DNA of 64,000 nucleotides from Anoplopoma fimbria (Eukaryota > Chordata > Actinopteri > Perciformes > Anoplopomatidae). Shown in pieces: positions 39,462 through 52,028 of the stretch. The notes under the pieces were generated by a model. That model made no database searches and had not been told where the DNA came from. It saw only the letters and a list, made by a program, of their open reading frames with translations. The position numbers and the translations under genes were made by a program. Location: assembly GCF_027596085.1 (NCBI RefSeq), contig NC_072465.1, positions 12,824,857 through 12,888,856 of the forward strand. The letters are read 5' to 3'. Positions within the stretch are counted from its first letter, which is position 1, and each line of letters starts with the position of its first letter.

Positions 39462-40239
39462 TTTGTTTATCTTAGTTCAGTTTTGCTGCTGGATGCTGAT
39501 ATACAGACTTCTTGTCAGTATGTAACTAAGACAAATCCAGACCACTTGTAGAAGTTAAATAGTGTAACACAAATGGTAATTGATTGAAGATTATTTTGAT
39601 AAGAAAAAAAATATAAGAAATAAGATTAAGTCATTCCACATAAAGGAATATAAACTCTCTTAAATTCCTGTTCTGGCACTGTGAACATGGAGAAACAGGA
39701 GTGGGGGTTGGGAGATAGAAATTTTTTTCATGAAGTCAGATGTTTGGCACTTTCACTGCTCAAAGGCTTGTTTGCAAAATTCACAAGGTCTTTAGAAAGC
39801 CAAGGGGCAGGCAGAGGTGTTGACTGGCAGGTTAAGATGAAAAGGGACAGGGGAGACAGTGAGCAGGCATGTTGGAACTCGAAAGTGAACGGAGGGAAAA
39901 TAGTGAGGAAAAAGTGAAGTGGACATAGTGGGGAGAGTTACAGTGGAAGTGGCAGCCAGACTGGAGGTTTAGATAACAGTATGGGGTGAAACTATGTCAC
40001 AAGGGTTGTGCAGAACAGAAAATGATGGTGCCACCTTCAGTCACTTCCTCTAAGACTGATTATCTTTTATATTTTGTCTTATTTTAATTCAGCTTCTAAG
40101 AAGTGAACCCCCATCTTGCCTCACCCTGATCCTAATATCATCTTCCAGTATTCATTTTTCTCCCACAGTTTCAGTTGCCAGTATGACAAAAAACATATTT
40201 TTTTCATTATTAGTTCTTTAAATAAATATACAAAAAACA

Positions 40240-40241
<2 letters not shown>
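39462..40241. other. Anonymous sequence
   Basis: No confident exon or element. Confidence 0.4.
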
Positions 40242-40285
<44 letters not shown>

Positions 40286-40290
40286 GATAT
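40242..40290. repeat. (AT)n microsatellite
   Basis: An AT/TA dinucleotide run with two point interruptions (ACAT, AGAT). Confidence 0.92.
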
Positions 40291-42513
40291 TCATATTTAT
40301 TGCTGACATTTATTCAATTCACACAAAAATTGTTATCATTATATGTGAAAATAGGATTTATAAATGTATTTCTGATTCACACAAATATATCCTGTTTTTA
40401 ATAAATGTAATATTAATCAAAAAATACGTGTATTTTGATGGATTTGAAATCATCATAAAAACCTTTTTAACACTGCATTAACAAACTGTTTATGTGTAAA
40501 CTTCAGTGCATTTGTCTGTTGGTCTTTTTAGACTCCCTTGATTTCACTCGATTCATAAATGACGTTTTAACAACAGGGAGTTATTTGTAGCCAATCAAAT
40601 GCCTCCTCCATTTTCAACCAATAACATGAGCACGCCCCCACAAGGGTTTATCTTATGTCATACTAAGGTAAGGGGACAGGGTGGAAAGCAAAATGAGGAA
40701 ATATTGTTAGCTTACACTGGGTACAAATGGTGGCAGTAACATTAACTCACTTCTTAATATGACAGCTTAGCAAAGTGCATTGAGGCTTTCACAGGCTTGC
40801 CACTGCAATGCCACTCGCCTGCCACTGTCAGTAATCACACTCGCCACTCTCCAGCATTAGTCAACGTTGGCTAATGTTTGCGTAATTTGCATGATGGTCT
40901 TTCCTTCAACATTGTGGATGTAACCTTCAATCCAGTAGCTGTTTTTCTTTGCTTGGATTCTTTTGGGGACCCTTACGGACTTATCTGCCCACGTTTGGCA
41001 CACTTTACTAGGGTGCACAAGTCAGATATTTGGACCATTTTGCTGAAGCTAGCTGTTTATACGTTTAAGGAGATTCCTTTCCCCCGTTCTCTACCTGAGT
41101 ACTTTACCCTGTGTGGAGGCACGAGACACCTTAATGGCAACCTGTTGAAAAAAGAATGCAAAAAGGCCACACACAAATGCAGTGAAGTTCACACATGACA
41201 AGCAGTTACACCATCCAAAACTGTTTTTGATGAAATTTTGAATACTTTTTTAACCTAATTGTGGATTTTGTTTTCATTAATATACGATGATAACTATTTT
41301 TTGTGTGCATTGAAAAATATCTTTGTAGAGGGAATAATTTATATCTAAATGACTAAATACATTTGTGAATCCTTCTGTGTGCATTCAGTAAATTTGAGAC
41401 TGATCTGATCACATAGATACTGAGCAGGACCAAGATGTCTCAATATGTCTGCATATACAGACCCCTGATTGTAGTATGTAAGACAGTTTGTGTGTTTGTC
41501 TGCAGTCTTAACTGAGGTACAAAGCTTTTAGGCACAACTATCAGACCAAATATTCCGATTTTACACATTGTGATGAAATTACATTCCATTTCCGGTATGC
41601 ATATTCAATTCCTCTCAATCCTCTCCTTCCGTCTTTATACTGTAAATAAACTGCATTCATAATTAAGGGGGCCTCCCCGGCTCTGCCATTTAACCAACAC
41701 AGCTCTGACGTTTTTTTTCTTTGTGTGCCTCAGGATTACAGAGCACAAATAATTACACTAATTTCGTCCTAGAGGAAGCTTATTACAAAGCAGAACAAAG
41801 GTTGGTGAAAGGATACCAATTATCAGATTGAAAACTCCCGCTGAAGTAATTTGATGTAATTACCAAGTTCATCAGCAAACATGAAAATTGATTGTCAAAG
41901 GCCCCTTCATGGCAGTCTTCTCCCCGCTTCTGTAGATATCATTTTGTCAATTTTTCATGTGAATGACATGATTTATCCCGAAGGAAACAGATATCGGCAT
42001 ATGTCCTCTCACAATACCACCCAAAGACCAATTTTAATATCTTGTTTTCCTGCTATATGAGATTCCCTCTTCTTAGTCTCTGCTTATTTTCATCCTTCCA
42101 TCCCATTCATTTCTATTTATTTTACGTCTTTCTCTTCCCTTTATCTTTTCCACCTCCCATCATCCTTTCTTTGTCACTTCCCCATCAACCCAGGCCTGGA
42201 AATGTATATTTATCTTGTGAAAGTCAAAGCCAGGAAAACTTACAACATAAGTATTCTGTTGAAGAATTAATATTGCTGCCAGCTTCAGGGCTTCCACAGA
42301 AGAACCTTCACAAAAAATCATTGAAAGCATCAGCAGGATAGGGAGAGAAGTGGGCTGCTGCTCAGGCATACATCACACTTTTGTGGTTTTAGGCTCCAAT
42401 CGCCTTTACAGAACATGAATCTGAAATATACATGCTAGTCCCTTTTTTGACTTATTTTGTTGAGCTAAGCAGTCATTGCAACAAGTAACATAACACTACA
42501 GTGATATTTGAGT
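40291..42513. other. Anonymous sequence
   Basis: No confident exon or element. The open frame at 40878-41198 has no recognised domain. Confidence 0.4.
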
Positions 42514-43325
42514 TTGTCTGTCTCTTTGTCCATTCTCGTGAACGCAATGTCTCAAAGCCTTGAATAAATTTATTCAAATTTGGCACAGACAGTGTCTACA
42601 CTTACATGCACCAAATATTCAGTTTTATATCCCTTATTCGAAATGGAGAATATTCCTAGTGAGCCGTTAACATGGCTAATTTTTCAAAGTTAACCAGCAT
42701 TGGCAGATTTCTTCACTGTGCAAACAGCCTCCCTATTTCATTCCTTCAACCACCTTCTTGAAAAGGATGGCCTATTTGCTCATATCCAAAAACAACTTAA
42801 TATAGTCCTTCATACTGCTTAAACGTAGGTGTGTTTCTCCAGCTTTGCAAACTATTGACTAGTTGGTTTGTGTTCAACACACAGAGCTGGTCGTTAACAG
42901 GAGGTGGTATTTTGCAAAGTGATGTAAATCAAAAACTAATGAGAAGCATATTCCAAATGTGCTGTTAACATGTCCAAAGAATGCTCCTTAAGCCCGAATA
43001 ATATCGGCATATCCCACATGTCTTGGTTGCAAAATGCTCTTTTCAGAAAAAGGCATAATTCAGAATATCCAAATGGAATATGATGTTTCCATGAACCATA
43101 TCAAAATCAATTGTCATATTTGGAATAATAGTGGAATATGAGTCTCCATGTAAAGGCAGTCATTCACTTGGACTCAAAGTTGAACTGGTTAGACTTGGTT
43201 GTCAAAGGACACTGTGACCTCAAAAAGCAGGTTTTCGGCCATAACTCAATGATTTATATGATAATTGTGACAATTTCACACAAATGTCTAAAAGGATGAA
43301 ACGACAAACTGATGACATTTTGGAC
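42514..43325. repeat. Interspersed repeat interrupted by a second element
   Basis: The left part ends AATTTGGCACAGAC near 42590. The right part starts TCACTTGGACTC at 43164 and continues with GACCTCAAAAAGCAGG and GGCCATAACTCAATGATT. From memory these halves are contiguous in a common teleost repeat. The intervening roughly 570 bp has CTTACATG at 42601 and CATGTAAAG at 43147-43155 as imperfect inverted ends. It also has internal copies of an ATATTCC...GTTAACATG motif (42648 and 42948). It looks like a small inserted DNA element. Confidence 0.5.
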
Positions 43326-45994
43326 AGACGTTATTGGCCTTCTAGCTTGATTTAGGTTAAGCTTTTAAGAAGTAAAAATAGACAACACCAAATGTCATTC
43401 CTGGCTTGCACTTGATGCGAAAGAGAGCAGCTCGAGCCTGCTCACGTCCTGGTTTAGACCGTGTTTGCCAGCGGGTCTGGTTCACATCACAGCATGCTGT
43501 GCCCAAAGTGCAACGAAAGCCATCTTTGCGCGCCAAAAGCCATTGGATATAAAGCGTTTACAGAGCGCCGTTGTCACTTTGTGTCTGAAAGCCAACGAAG
43601 TGCTTACTGTTTTGCTTGGTAACTCAATCATGATCAATCACAAGTTTAATGAAGGCTTTCCATGGTGAGTTATTATACAGTGTATTATGTGATTTCACAT
43701 TTGGGGTGGAAGGAAAGGGATTGCTGGCTGGGAGGGGGTTTATATGTGTCAGTATAGAGCGAGCAACGGAGCCTGGTGACTCTCTCCAGGAGTTGGCAGG
43801 GCCCAAAAGCCCATCTTGTAGGCCAGCTGAGTGGAAATTCCAAACCCTTGAGACACATCCAGCACGAGGCCACCTTGTGGCAGCCCACTGTGATGTGATG
43901 TAAGGTTTGTTTCTGAGTGTGCACTTCCACTCAAATGTGTGTGAAAGCTTATACATTACACTTTTTTACAGAATTGCTATATTAGTTTCTGTGCTGAGCT
44001 CATCAGGCTCTGGCTTGGAAACCATACATTTCTTAAAGCAAACCATTTTATCTCACATTTGTTAAGATTAGATAGAACACTACAAATTGATCTCTGCCAC
44101 AACAAGCTGCTACAGAATGAGAAACCATTGCCTGCTTTTGCTTGTCGGAGTAAAAGTCAGGATAAATTATGCTGCTTCTAGCTTTAGTTATGTGTTGTAG
44201 TCATTGTGAAAAAATCTTATGCAAAATAAAATCTTGAGCTTGGTCAACTGGACATCTGCTCACCTATTTGATGGATCCAATAGTTTATGGCCTGTTTTTA
44301 CCTACTGATTAAAATAAAACATCAATAGCTTCCCAAGTTAAGGCTCCTAAAAACTGTTATGTCAGTGGTCTGAACGTTTCATTACATTGTAATGTAAGAA
44401 GGTTCTATAACGGAGATGGCCCTGAGAGGCAGGTGAGAGAATAAATTGTTGTGATCCATTTTCAAAAAAAAATTCTCTCCTGTTTAAAAAAAAAGAGAAA
44501 ACTTGAAAACTGCCATTGATAATGTCACTTTAGCCAGTGTATTAGAAATCATTTCATACCAAACTTTCACCAAGGACAGCAAAAAATAGAATTGTGTAAA
44601 GGGCCAATAGGTATGAGGTATAAGAGCACTGTCCATGGTGCTGAATCATATCAATTCAGTTATACATGCAGGGAAATAAAGAGGTGATAAAGGAGATACG
44701 AGATTTATTCTGATCAGTTGCACTTTGTTATAGCTGTGTTCCAGAAAACATACCAAGTGAAAACAGTGTGTGCTGCAAACTATCTGATATGCTTTTTTAT
44801 TTGTTGCAGTTATTTTGCTATAAATCAGCATACATCATCTTTTTATACTCACAAGATATGAAAACACTGATGTCATTTGAGGCTGCAAATTAAACCTCAC
44901 AAAGAGAAAGAAAAATGTTTTTCCCAATATAATCCTCTTTATTTCCAATTTATTTTCTAAAACCTTCTTGCTGTTTAACCATTATCTACAAATTGTTTTA
45001 AGGGTTTGCTTCTTCAAGCAGTTCTTCCATTTCCTTCATGTGTGAATGCACTGAAGACTCAAAAGTTGCTTTTACCTTTTTAGTATGTAGTGTGGATCTT
45101 GTGTGGAATTCGGGCAGAGGTCATGCTTTCTTCATGTTATGTCCTTCATATTTTCACATTCAAAGCTTCCTAAAAAAGAGAAGTCAATGTGAAACAAGCT
45201 GCGGCACCTTCTGACTTTGCATTAGCATTAAACAACTGCAACAGCAAGTTAAACGGACAATTTAAATATGCACATAACAATGGAAGATTGTACTTAAGGT
45301 GTAACTCAAAAACACCCCGTCTCAAATAAAGGCCTCCATTGAGGTAAATAAAGGCTTCATCGACTATTTGAGATCTTCAAGTAATAATTCCAAGCATGCT
45401 TAAAATATTATCTAACTGCAGCCAACTTTATACTCACTTTTACAACAGTGGTTCGTGTGTGAGCTGTTTTTTTTTTTGCCACACATCCAGCTGAATTTAG
45501 CTGCTGGGAAAGTCTTTGAAGCAGATACAGTTTTGTTATTTTGAAATCATTATCAGGCTGAAATTCAGGCTGCTTTTCTTGGAGGCCCTGGTCTCCTGGG
45601 GATTGGTGTCCCACCTCTCGTGATGCTTGGCAAGGATCCAGGGGCCATTTCAATTCCTGGTCCTTTTCTACTCTTATTGTTTATCAGTAAGGGAATACAC
45701 AAGCTCTGTTACAAGCTCCTACCAAGAAGCCTACTTAGGTTTGCTGAAAGTTTTGATCAGTGGTGCATTCCCTTGCCGATACAGGATAACCATATCTCCA
45801 AACAGAAATGTCCCTTCCTATTCCAGAAAAGTGCTTTTGTTAATGTTGAAGAAACTTATTAGAAAAATGTTGTTATGTGTTGCATTGTATATTAAATGCA
45901 ATGCATATAATATGATGTCCTTACTGTTTTGTTCAGTATTGAATGAACCAAGAACGCAGCACAAAGACTCTGAAAGCAGGTTAGAAGGTTTTGC
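43326..45994. other. Anonymous sequence
   Basis: No confident exon or element. Open frames on both strands at 43624-43956 overlap and have no known motif. Confidence 0.4.
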
Positions 45995-46016
45995 TGTGTG
46001 TGTGTGTGTGTGTGTG

Positions 46017-46092
<76 letters not shown>
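45995..46092. repeat. Composite (TG)12-CGCG-(CA)35 microsatellite
   Basis: A TG run (45995-46018) changes through CGCG (46019-46022) into a CA run up to 46092. The tract is therefore self-complementary over about 24 bp on each side of the centre and prone to cruciform or Z-DNA. Frames through it are not genes. Confidence 0.97.
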
Positions 46093-46094
<2 letters not shown>

Positions 46095-46214
46095 TAGACA
46101 CACAGGGAGAACAAAGGAGACAAGAGGGCAGGGAAGACATACGTATCACCAGACAGGCAATACCGGCCCCTCGACTACTGTGGCTTTGTCAACTGGTGAT
46201 ATTTAGGACGACAC

Positions 46215-46430
46215 ATGAGGCTCGCCATCCCGTCATGTGATGTATTTCAGAAACGCAGGGAGTTTCCTGATCCGGCTGGTCAGAATGTTGGCTTCAGGCT
46301 GCTCCTTGCCAAAAGAGGGACACACAAAGGCAACACTTTCTCCTTTGAGGGTCTCTCACACTGGGACGACAAACAAGAGCCTCATCAGTTCATCAACGTA
46401 CTCTGTAAAAACATAGCATTTAAAGAGTAA
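46215..46430 (+). CDS. Unidentified short open frame
   Basis: A 71-codon frame with balanced composition (VFQKRREFPDPAGQNVGFRL, then KRGTHKGNTFSFEGLSHWDD). A possible splice acceptor, TGATGTATTTCAG, lies inside its first part, so the true coding part, if any, may start near 46249. I do not recognise the family. It lies opposite and downstream of the candidate spliced frame at 46600-46994. It could be an exon, a decayed element piece or chance. Confidence 0.2.
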   Translation: MRLAIPSCDVFQKRREFPDPAGQNVGFRLLLAKRGTHKGNTFSFEGLSHWDDKQEPHQFINVLCKNIAFKE

Positions 46431-46599
46431 TTTTATTGTTTTAAACTAAGTATGCTTCCTTCCTCATTTGTATTTCAAAGGTATTTCACATTTTATGTTC
46501 ATTGTATTATCTTTGTTATAAAAAACAAATATTATTTTACAACCTACTGTATGCAGGGTCTGTTTTAACTGGCTTTGCTATGCATTCACCCTTCTTTGA

Positions 46600-46994
46600 C
46601 TAAGGGAACAAGACCTTATAGACAGATGTTCCTGCAGATGTTGTTGCTTGCTCATGGTCCTCATTTTCATAATAATAAATGAAAAGGCCCAACCTACAAT
46701 AAAAGAATGCAAAGTCAAAAATGTAAACATTATTTTTCATGAAACTGTAGTGCTCTGTATTCACCATAGTCCACATAAGAGTATATCACAAGTCTACAAT
46801 GTTAGCAAGTACTATATTTAAAAATTAAACACAAAAGCACATTAAATGTATAACATACCTTAGCTTCTCAGGTGAGTATCCCTCAGAGTACCCCCGGACA
46901 GCTAAACAGATACCATCCTTTGAGAAGTCTGTGTGCCCTCTGAGACTGTTTGTGGACGGTCTGTTGTCGATACCGGGTCCTTCTGTGATGTACT
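46600..46994 (-). CDS. Candidate two-exon coding fragment, family unknown
   Basis: On the minus strand, a polypyrimidine-AG acceptor (CTGTCTTTTAG) precedes exon a, 46994-46859. That exon is open throughout (YITEGPGIDNRPSTNSLRGH, then TDFSKDGICLAVRGYSEGYS and PEKLR) and ends at a good donor, AG/GTATGT. A second acceptor, CTTTTATTGTAG, starts exon b at 46693. Joining the exons keeps one frame and gives LGLFIYYYENEDHEQ and so on, to a stop at 46600-46602. That is about 75 codons of complex, non-repetitive protein across an intron with consensus borders. A donor-like GTAAGT after 47600 could end an upstream exon. I cannot name the protein. It may be the 3' end of a small gene, a multicopy fish protein or a pseudogene. 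Confidence 0.4.
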
Positions 46995-48733
46995 CTAAAA
47001 GACAGAGACAACTTTATTCATTAAAACTAATATTCATCAGATGAAAACAGTCAACATCTATAAAGCTAAACAGTCATGTCCCGTGAAAAATCAGCAGACA
47101 ACAAATATGAATGTAAACACATGCACAAAGACTCACAATACTATTTTGTGATACAAATACAGCCTGGTTGTCTAGCTATGAGTAAAATTGACGTTGTTCA
47201 TCTTTTGCTTGGATGTGCCTAGTTGACCTATTGTTGGCAGTTTAATGAAAGGAGCCCCGTGGCTCAGAGCAGAAACAGCGGGGTAACAGTCATGAGAATA
47301 GCCACAAAGTCAGCCAAACAAAAGTGGATAGTGGCAGTAACATTACAGCTTGTAATCACAAACCTACCTCCTCCTTTGAACACTATTCACGATGGACATA
47401 TTCAGTCCTCATATTCTACACACTGTTAGCAGTGGGGCTAAAGCTGATTAGCAGAGCCATTACAACATAATAACATTAGCTGCCAACGTTAACCGAGGCT
47501 ACAGCTGAGCACTGTGTTAACATTTGAACCCCGGCTAGTAACGTTAGCTACCTTTGTTGTGTTAAACATTAATCATCCAGAAATAATAAATCTACTTACA
47601 GGCGTGGACTTCAGGTTTTACACTCTACGTACCTTTTACATGTAAAAAAATATATATAACACACTAAAGAAAAGGGAAAAAGTGGAAAAGCATAATAGGG
47701 CCACTTTAACATATTTTCAATGCATATCTTTTAATTCTAACATGATGCTGGATAGTTTAATGAATAATATATAGTATGACAGTCAAATCTGAATCTGCCG
47801 CATAACTAGTAAAATGTCTGTGTGTACTATTGTACAAATACGATATTCTCCTCTGAAGTAGAAGTACATATACGTATGTGGTATACAATTGAGTTGCATT
47901 TTGGGAGCCTTTTGTTTCTTATTCAGTGTTGCAATTAGTTACAATAGTAACGTGACTTAATACTTTTTAGATCTAAACATCATAATAAATCCATAGCTGT
48001 TTGGGGCCGTTTCATTTGTGGGGCTCAGGCCCAGGTTGCCTACCTTGTCTATAGGTAAAGTCTGCTCTTGGTGTTTTTACTGTATTATTTTAATGCATCA
48101 TTGTTGTTTTCGGACCTTGAGTAGCTGGGACATCGAGGTACAGGATCAGCACACCAGTTCCCATTGGTTTTGCTATGGGTACTGATGATGATGTACCAAA
48201 AGCAGCAGCTGTATCATTTGTTGGATTCTCACATGTATCAGCAGCATATTCACAGGGGCTAAGTACAGTACTTAGTGAAGCCGCTTGCAATCCAATCTTC
48301 CAGTCTTTTTTCACCTCATCACAAAGAAAAGCTGCTCACACAGGTATGTGCTTCCAAACATGCAGAGCATTTGAGCAGCATGTAGACGGAGTTAAGGTAT
48401 CATTTCGGTAATGAAGCTTGGAAACAGCTACAGCACACAGAGTCATACTTTGACTTGAGTTTTTCATTACTATGATACTAGGTCAATACTAGGTCTATTA
48501 ACTCCATTTGGATGTTCACAAGTGCTCTTTCCACGACAACTGCAAACGGATTTCTGAGCCGTTGAAATTTAAATTTCTGAGCACCAAAGAAAATCACAGA
48601 GTGAGTACGCCCAGTTTATTAGCAAAATGCGCAGTCGGGAACACATCAGTGGAGACGGTGTTTGGCAACAAGGAAAGTGACCCAAGTTTCCTTGCTGCAT
48701 CTGAGTCTGACATCTTGGGAAACTCTTACTGCA
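46995..48733. other. Sequence upstream of the candidate exons
   Basis: A minus-strand donor-like site lies at 47600/47599 (CACGCCT/GTAAGT). No further exon can be defined with confidence. Confidence 0.35.
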
Positions 48734-48797
48734 TCATACATTTCTGTGATCATACATGTCTGTTATCATACAAGTCTGTTATCATACATGTCTGTTA
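48734..48797. repeat. 16-bp minisatellite, four units
   Basis: Units TCATACATTTCTGTGA, TCATACATGTCTGTTA, TCATACAAGTCTGTTA and TCATACATGTCTGTTA run head to tail at 48734, 48750, 48766 and 48782. A further unit identical to the first lies at 49100-49115, on the far side of the SINE. Confidence 0.93.
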
Positions 48798-48803
48798 TCA
48801 GAC

Positions 48804-49100
48804 GGGGCGGCTGTGGCATAGTGGAGAGCAAGGTAGTTCTCCAATCAGAGGGTCGGTGGTTCGATAGTGGAGATGTGTCCTTGGGCAAGACACTTAACCC
48901 CAAGTTGCTCCCGAAGGCTTGCCATCGGTGTGGACTGGATGTTGCATGAATGTTAGTTAGAGTCTGATGGTGGCACCTTGCATGGTAGCCTGTCATCAGT
49001 GTGTGAATGGGTGAATGATATGTAATATACTACTGATTGTAAGTCGCTTTGGATAAAAGCGTCTGCTAAATGACTGTAATGTAATGTAATGTAATGTAAT
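48804..49100 (+). mobile_element. tRNA-derived SINE with LINE-like fish tail
   Basis: The head, GGGGCGGCTGTGGCATAGTG, contains an A-box-like segment. GGTTCGATAG at about 48859-48868 is a B-box-like promoter motif of RNA polymerase III. The body follows, then the highly conserved tail GTAAGTCGCTTTGGATAAAA / GCGTCTGCTAAATGACTGTA and a (TAATG)n end. That tail is shared with fish LINEs that supply the reverse transcriptase in trans. The copy appears full length at about 297 bp. It is not a tRNA gene, because no cloverleaf or anticodon arm is intact. Confidence 0.88.
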
Positions 49101-49115
49101 CATACATTTCTGTGA

Positions 49116-50247
49116 TCACACATCCCCGTTCCTGAAGCTGGAGTGTCTGTTATCACTCTCCGTGTGACTCGATTCTCACCCAAAGATCTTTTCTCACTTA
49201 TCATTTTCTTACAGATACTTTCCACGTGTATAGCTTTGTTTTTCTGCTATTCCATTTTACATATGACCAACAACCTTGCATCCCTTTTCCACAAGCCATT
49301 TCCACATCTCTGATCTTCTTTTTCAATTCCCGTGACAAGGCTATCGGGCTAAGACCGACATGCTCATCTTCCTTTCTGAAATTAAGAATTATTTTAAATT
49401 CCTCCCTTACAAGCTTTCTGCGAACAACTCTATTTCCTCCATCAGAACGATGTCCCTACAAGCTTCTCTTATTATTTTGACTCCCATTCAAACTTCCCTC
49501 ACCTCGCCTGTTCTCTCCCTTCTTTCGTCCACTTCTCCCACTAGAGACTGGGGTCCAGTCATCAAAATCCATATCATCATCCTCATCCATTTCCTGAGTT
49601 GACACCCTAACCCAGTCACAAACCAGTTCATGCCAACCGCCAAATTCAAAATGTCCAAAAAGTCGTTGTCAAAATATAGCAAAATATCACACTTGTTTTC
49701 CTATCTACCGGCGAAATGAAACAGTCACAAAACGTATATTTTAACAGTCAAAACGATCCAAATAACTATATAAGTGATTTCAGCAGTCAGTAAAGCATAA
49801 AATATAAACGGTTCCTTTTTTTTAAAGAATACAACAGCATAGCGCAATAGCATTAATTTAAGCAATTTACCCTCAGCAATGCAAAACGCAAATGTGAGGG
49901 GAAGACGGGATTACGGAAGTTTGGGAGGTGCAGAAGAGGTGAAACGTGATTTCCTCAGGAAACATATATAAAAACAACGCTACATAAAAATAACTCATTA
50001 AGATAAAATTCACACATACTCAACAGGATTGTTAAATGATAAACAAAACTCACATATTACAAATTGGAAAAAATGTGCATTTTTAACTCACACTAACTTT
50101 ACACCAGGTTAGACCATCACAAATCAGTGCATTTTTTATTATATTTTCTTCTTGGGAAAGGTATTGACATATTTGAATAATGATAAACTGAGGTATTACA
50201 AAATAATTGCTTATATTAATAAATGCGTCCAATGCCTCTAGGGATGT
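49116..50247. other. Anonymous sequence up to the first gap
   Basis: No confident exon. TAGGGATGT directly abuts the gap at 50239-50247 and could be the edge of a DNA transposon (see findings). Confidence 0.4.
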
Positions 50248-50347
50248 NNNNNNNNNNNNNNNNNNNNNNNNNNNNNNNNNNNNNNNNNNNNNNNNNNNNN
50301 NNNNNNNNNNNNNNNNNNNNNNNNNNNNNNNNNNNNNNNNNNNNNNN
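50248..50347. other. Assembly gap, 100 N
   Basis: Exactly 100 undetermined bases, a conventional placeholder. The true size is unknown. An open frame spanning it is meaningless. Confidence 0.99.
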
Positions 50348-52028
50348 GTCTGTAAATGTCTGTTAGTGGGAAGCCTGGCATTGCATGCTGTTCACCAATG
50401 TGTCCAGTTTTGAAAGTTGTCCTCGGTAAAATACATTAAGAAATAATGTTTAGCCAAACAACCTCCGGAGCTCCAGCTTTCTCTCTCTCTAGCTTTGTTT
50501 GAGGGCAGGCCAAACTAGCGGAGGTTTATGAAAAATGATTTCCGTAACATTGTGACATCTGTTTTATTTCAGTTTGTTTCTGTCACCCAACATCTTTAAG
50601 TAAATGGCCTATAACAACCATTCAGAATTGTAATAACTGCACAATCTCATGTTATTTCCATGCCCTAATTATCTTAATTCCCCCCCAAAATCATGGCCCT
50701 TACAAGCAGCACAGTAACAATATTATATAGCTCATGAGCATTAATATGAAGCAGGAAAGAACTGTATCCACCTAAAAATAAAAAAATTCTAGAAAAGTCC
50801 AAATATAAATACATCACAGCTACTCATGCTTTTCCTGCAGTCAAATGCCATGGTATAGTGATTTTTAAGAATTAGTGGTATGATATGTAAATATTGATGC
50901 AATGGAAATGGTCTTTAAGGAATAAACCACAAATTCTCCTAAGGCTGCAAGCCTCTAAATGGGCAGGCCGGAAATTATACTTGATTAACAGTGACAAATT
51001 GGGCTGATCAATCCAGTTAAATTCTTTACATATTCACTCTGAACATTATACACTGGAATTGACATTCCTGTTTAAGTTATGACCATATTTGTTTCTGCAT
51101 TAAGAAGGTTTTCACTTTAACTGTAATTGCTGTTCATTTTTAAAATGTTTTACCAAGTTGCTGGTGCATAATATATTATTTTAATAAAGAACAATTCATT
51201 ACATTTATATCTATCTAATTACATGTTCAATGTTGGTTAATAAACTTAGGAAGGCAATGTTTGAATAAATTAATGAGCCCAGTCCTCAACAGTGAGGCAC
51301 ACAGCTCATTCAAACATGGTATGGGATTGGTACTCGACATCGGCTGATCCCAGGTATCGGTATCAAGGGTGAAAAAATCACATCAGTGCTTCCCTACGTA
51401 AGTGCAAGAACAGAAAGTGTAAAACTTGCAATGATACAGAACAATAAGGAGCACAATATTTAGCATCTTAAATGAATGAGGTTGACATTTGTTAGTAAGT
51501 GTTCCAGTTGCACGTTTTGCTGCCAATTATTATGTTATATATCTTGCAAAGTGGCGTGAGCAGAAAAACGCTCTTTAATTACAGTGAGGATTTAAAGGTG
51601 TTCATGATTTCATACGTCATTTTTGTTTATCTTTTATGGTCGGTAATTGCCTCTATACAGAAGTTTTCATTTTACAACTAATGCAGGTTCTGACATGTTG
51701 CATTCACAAGACATGCATATGTATGTGTGCATTTCATGCAGGGTTGGAATTAACAAATTTACTGTTGCTACTGTAACAAAATCATTTTTTGTGTACTTTT
51801 AAAAAAGCTGTCTTTAAATTGGCTTAAGAGATTCATGCTCCCAAGGAAATGAGCCATCTGAAATGAAAGACCCCAAGACCTTTCCTCCATGCCACTTTAG
51901 GGGGAACTTTGCATGTTTAGATTTAATTATTTTGGCATCCAAATACCCCAACATACCTTTATATCCAGCTACAGACTTTATTCAAACTTCAAATAAATAA
52001 ATAACGATTGTATCAGTTCTATACGCAA
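50348..52028. other. Mostly anonymous, with a possible transposon end near 51.3 kb
   Basis: The segment 51319-51398 (GGTACTCGACATCGGCTGAT, GGTATCGGTATCAAGGGTGA, then GTGCTTCCCTA) resembles the terminal region of a common teleost DNA-transposon-derived repeat. Nothing else was recognised. Confidence 0.35.

Noticed and set aside
45818..46240. Open frames across the composite TG/CA microsatellite
   Set aside because: Repetitive translation in several frames on both strands, without a domain.
48804..48880. A tRNA gene at the SINE head
   Set aside because: Only A- and B-box-like segments are present, no intact cloverleaf, and it is continuous with a SINE body and tail.
50207..50413. Open frame spanning the first N gap
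   Set aside because: Half of it is undetermined bases.
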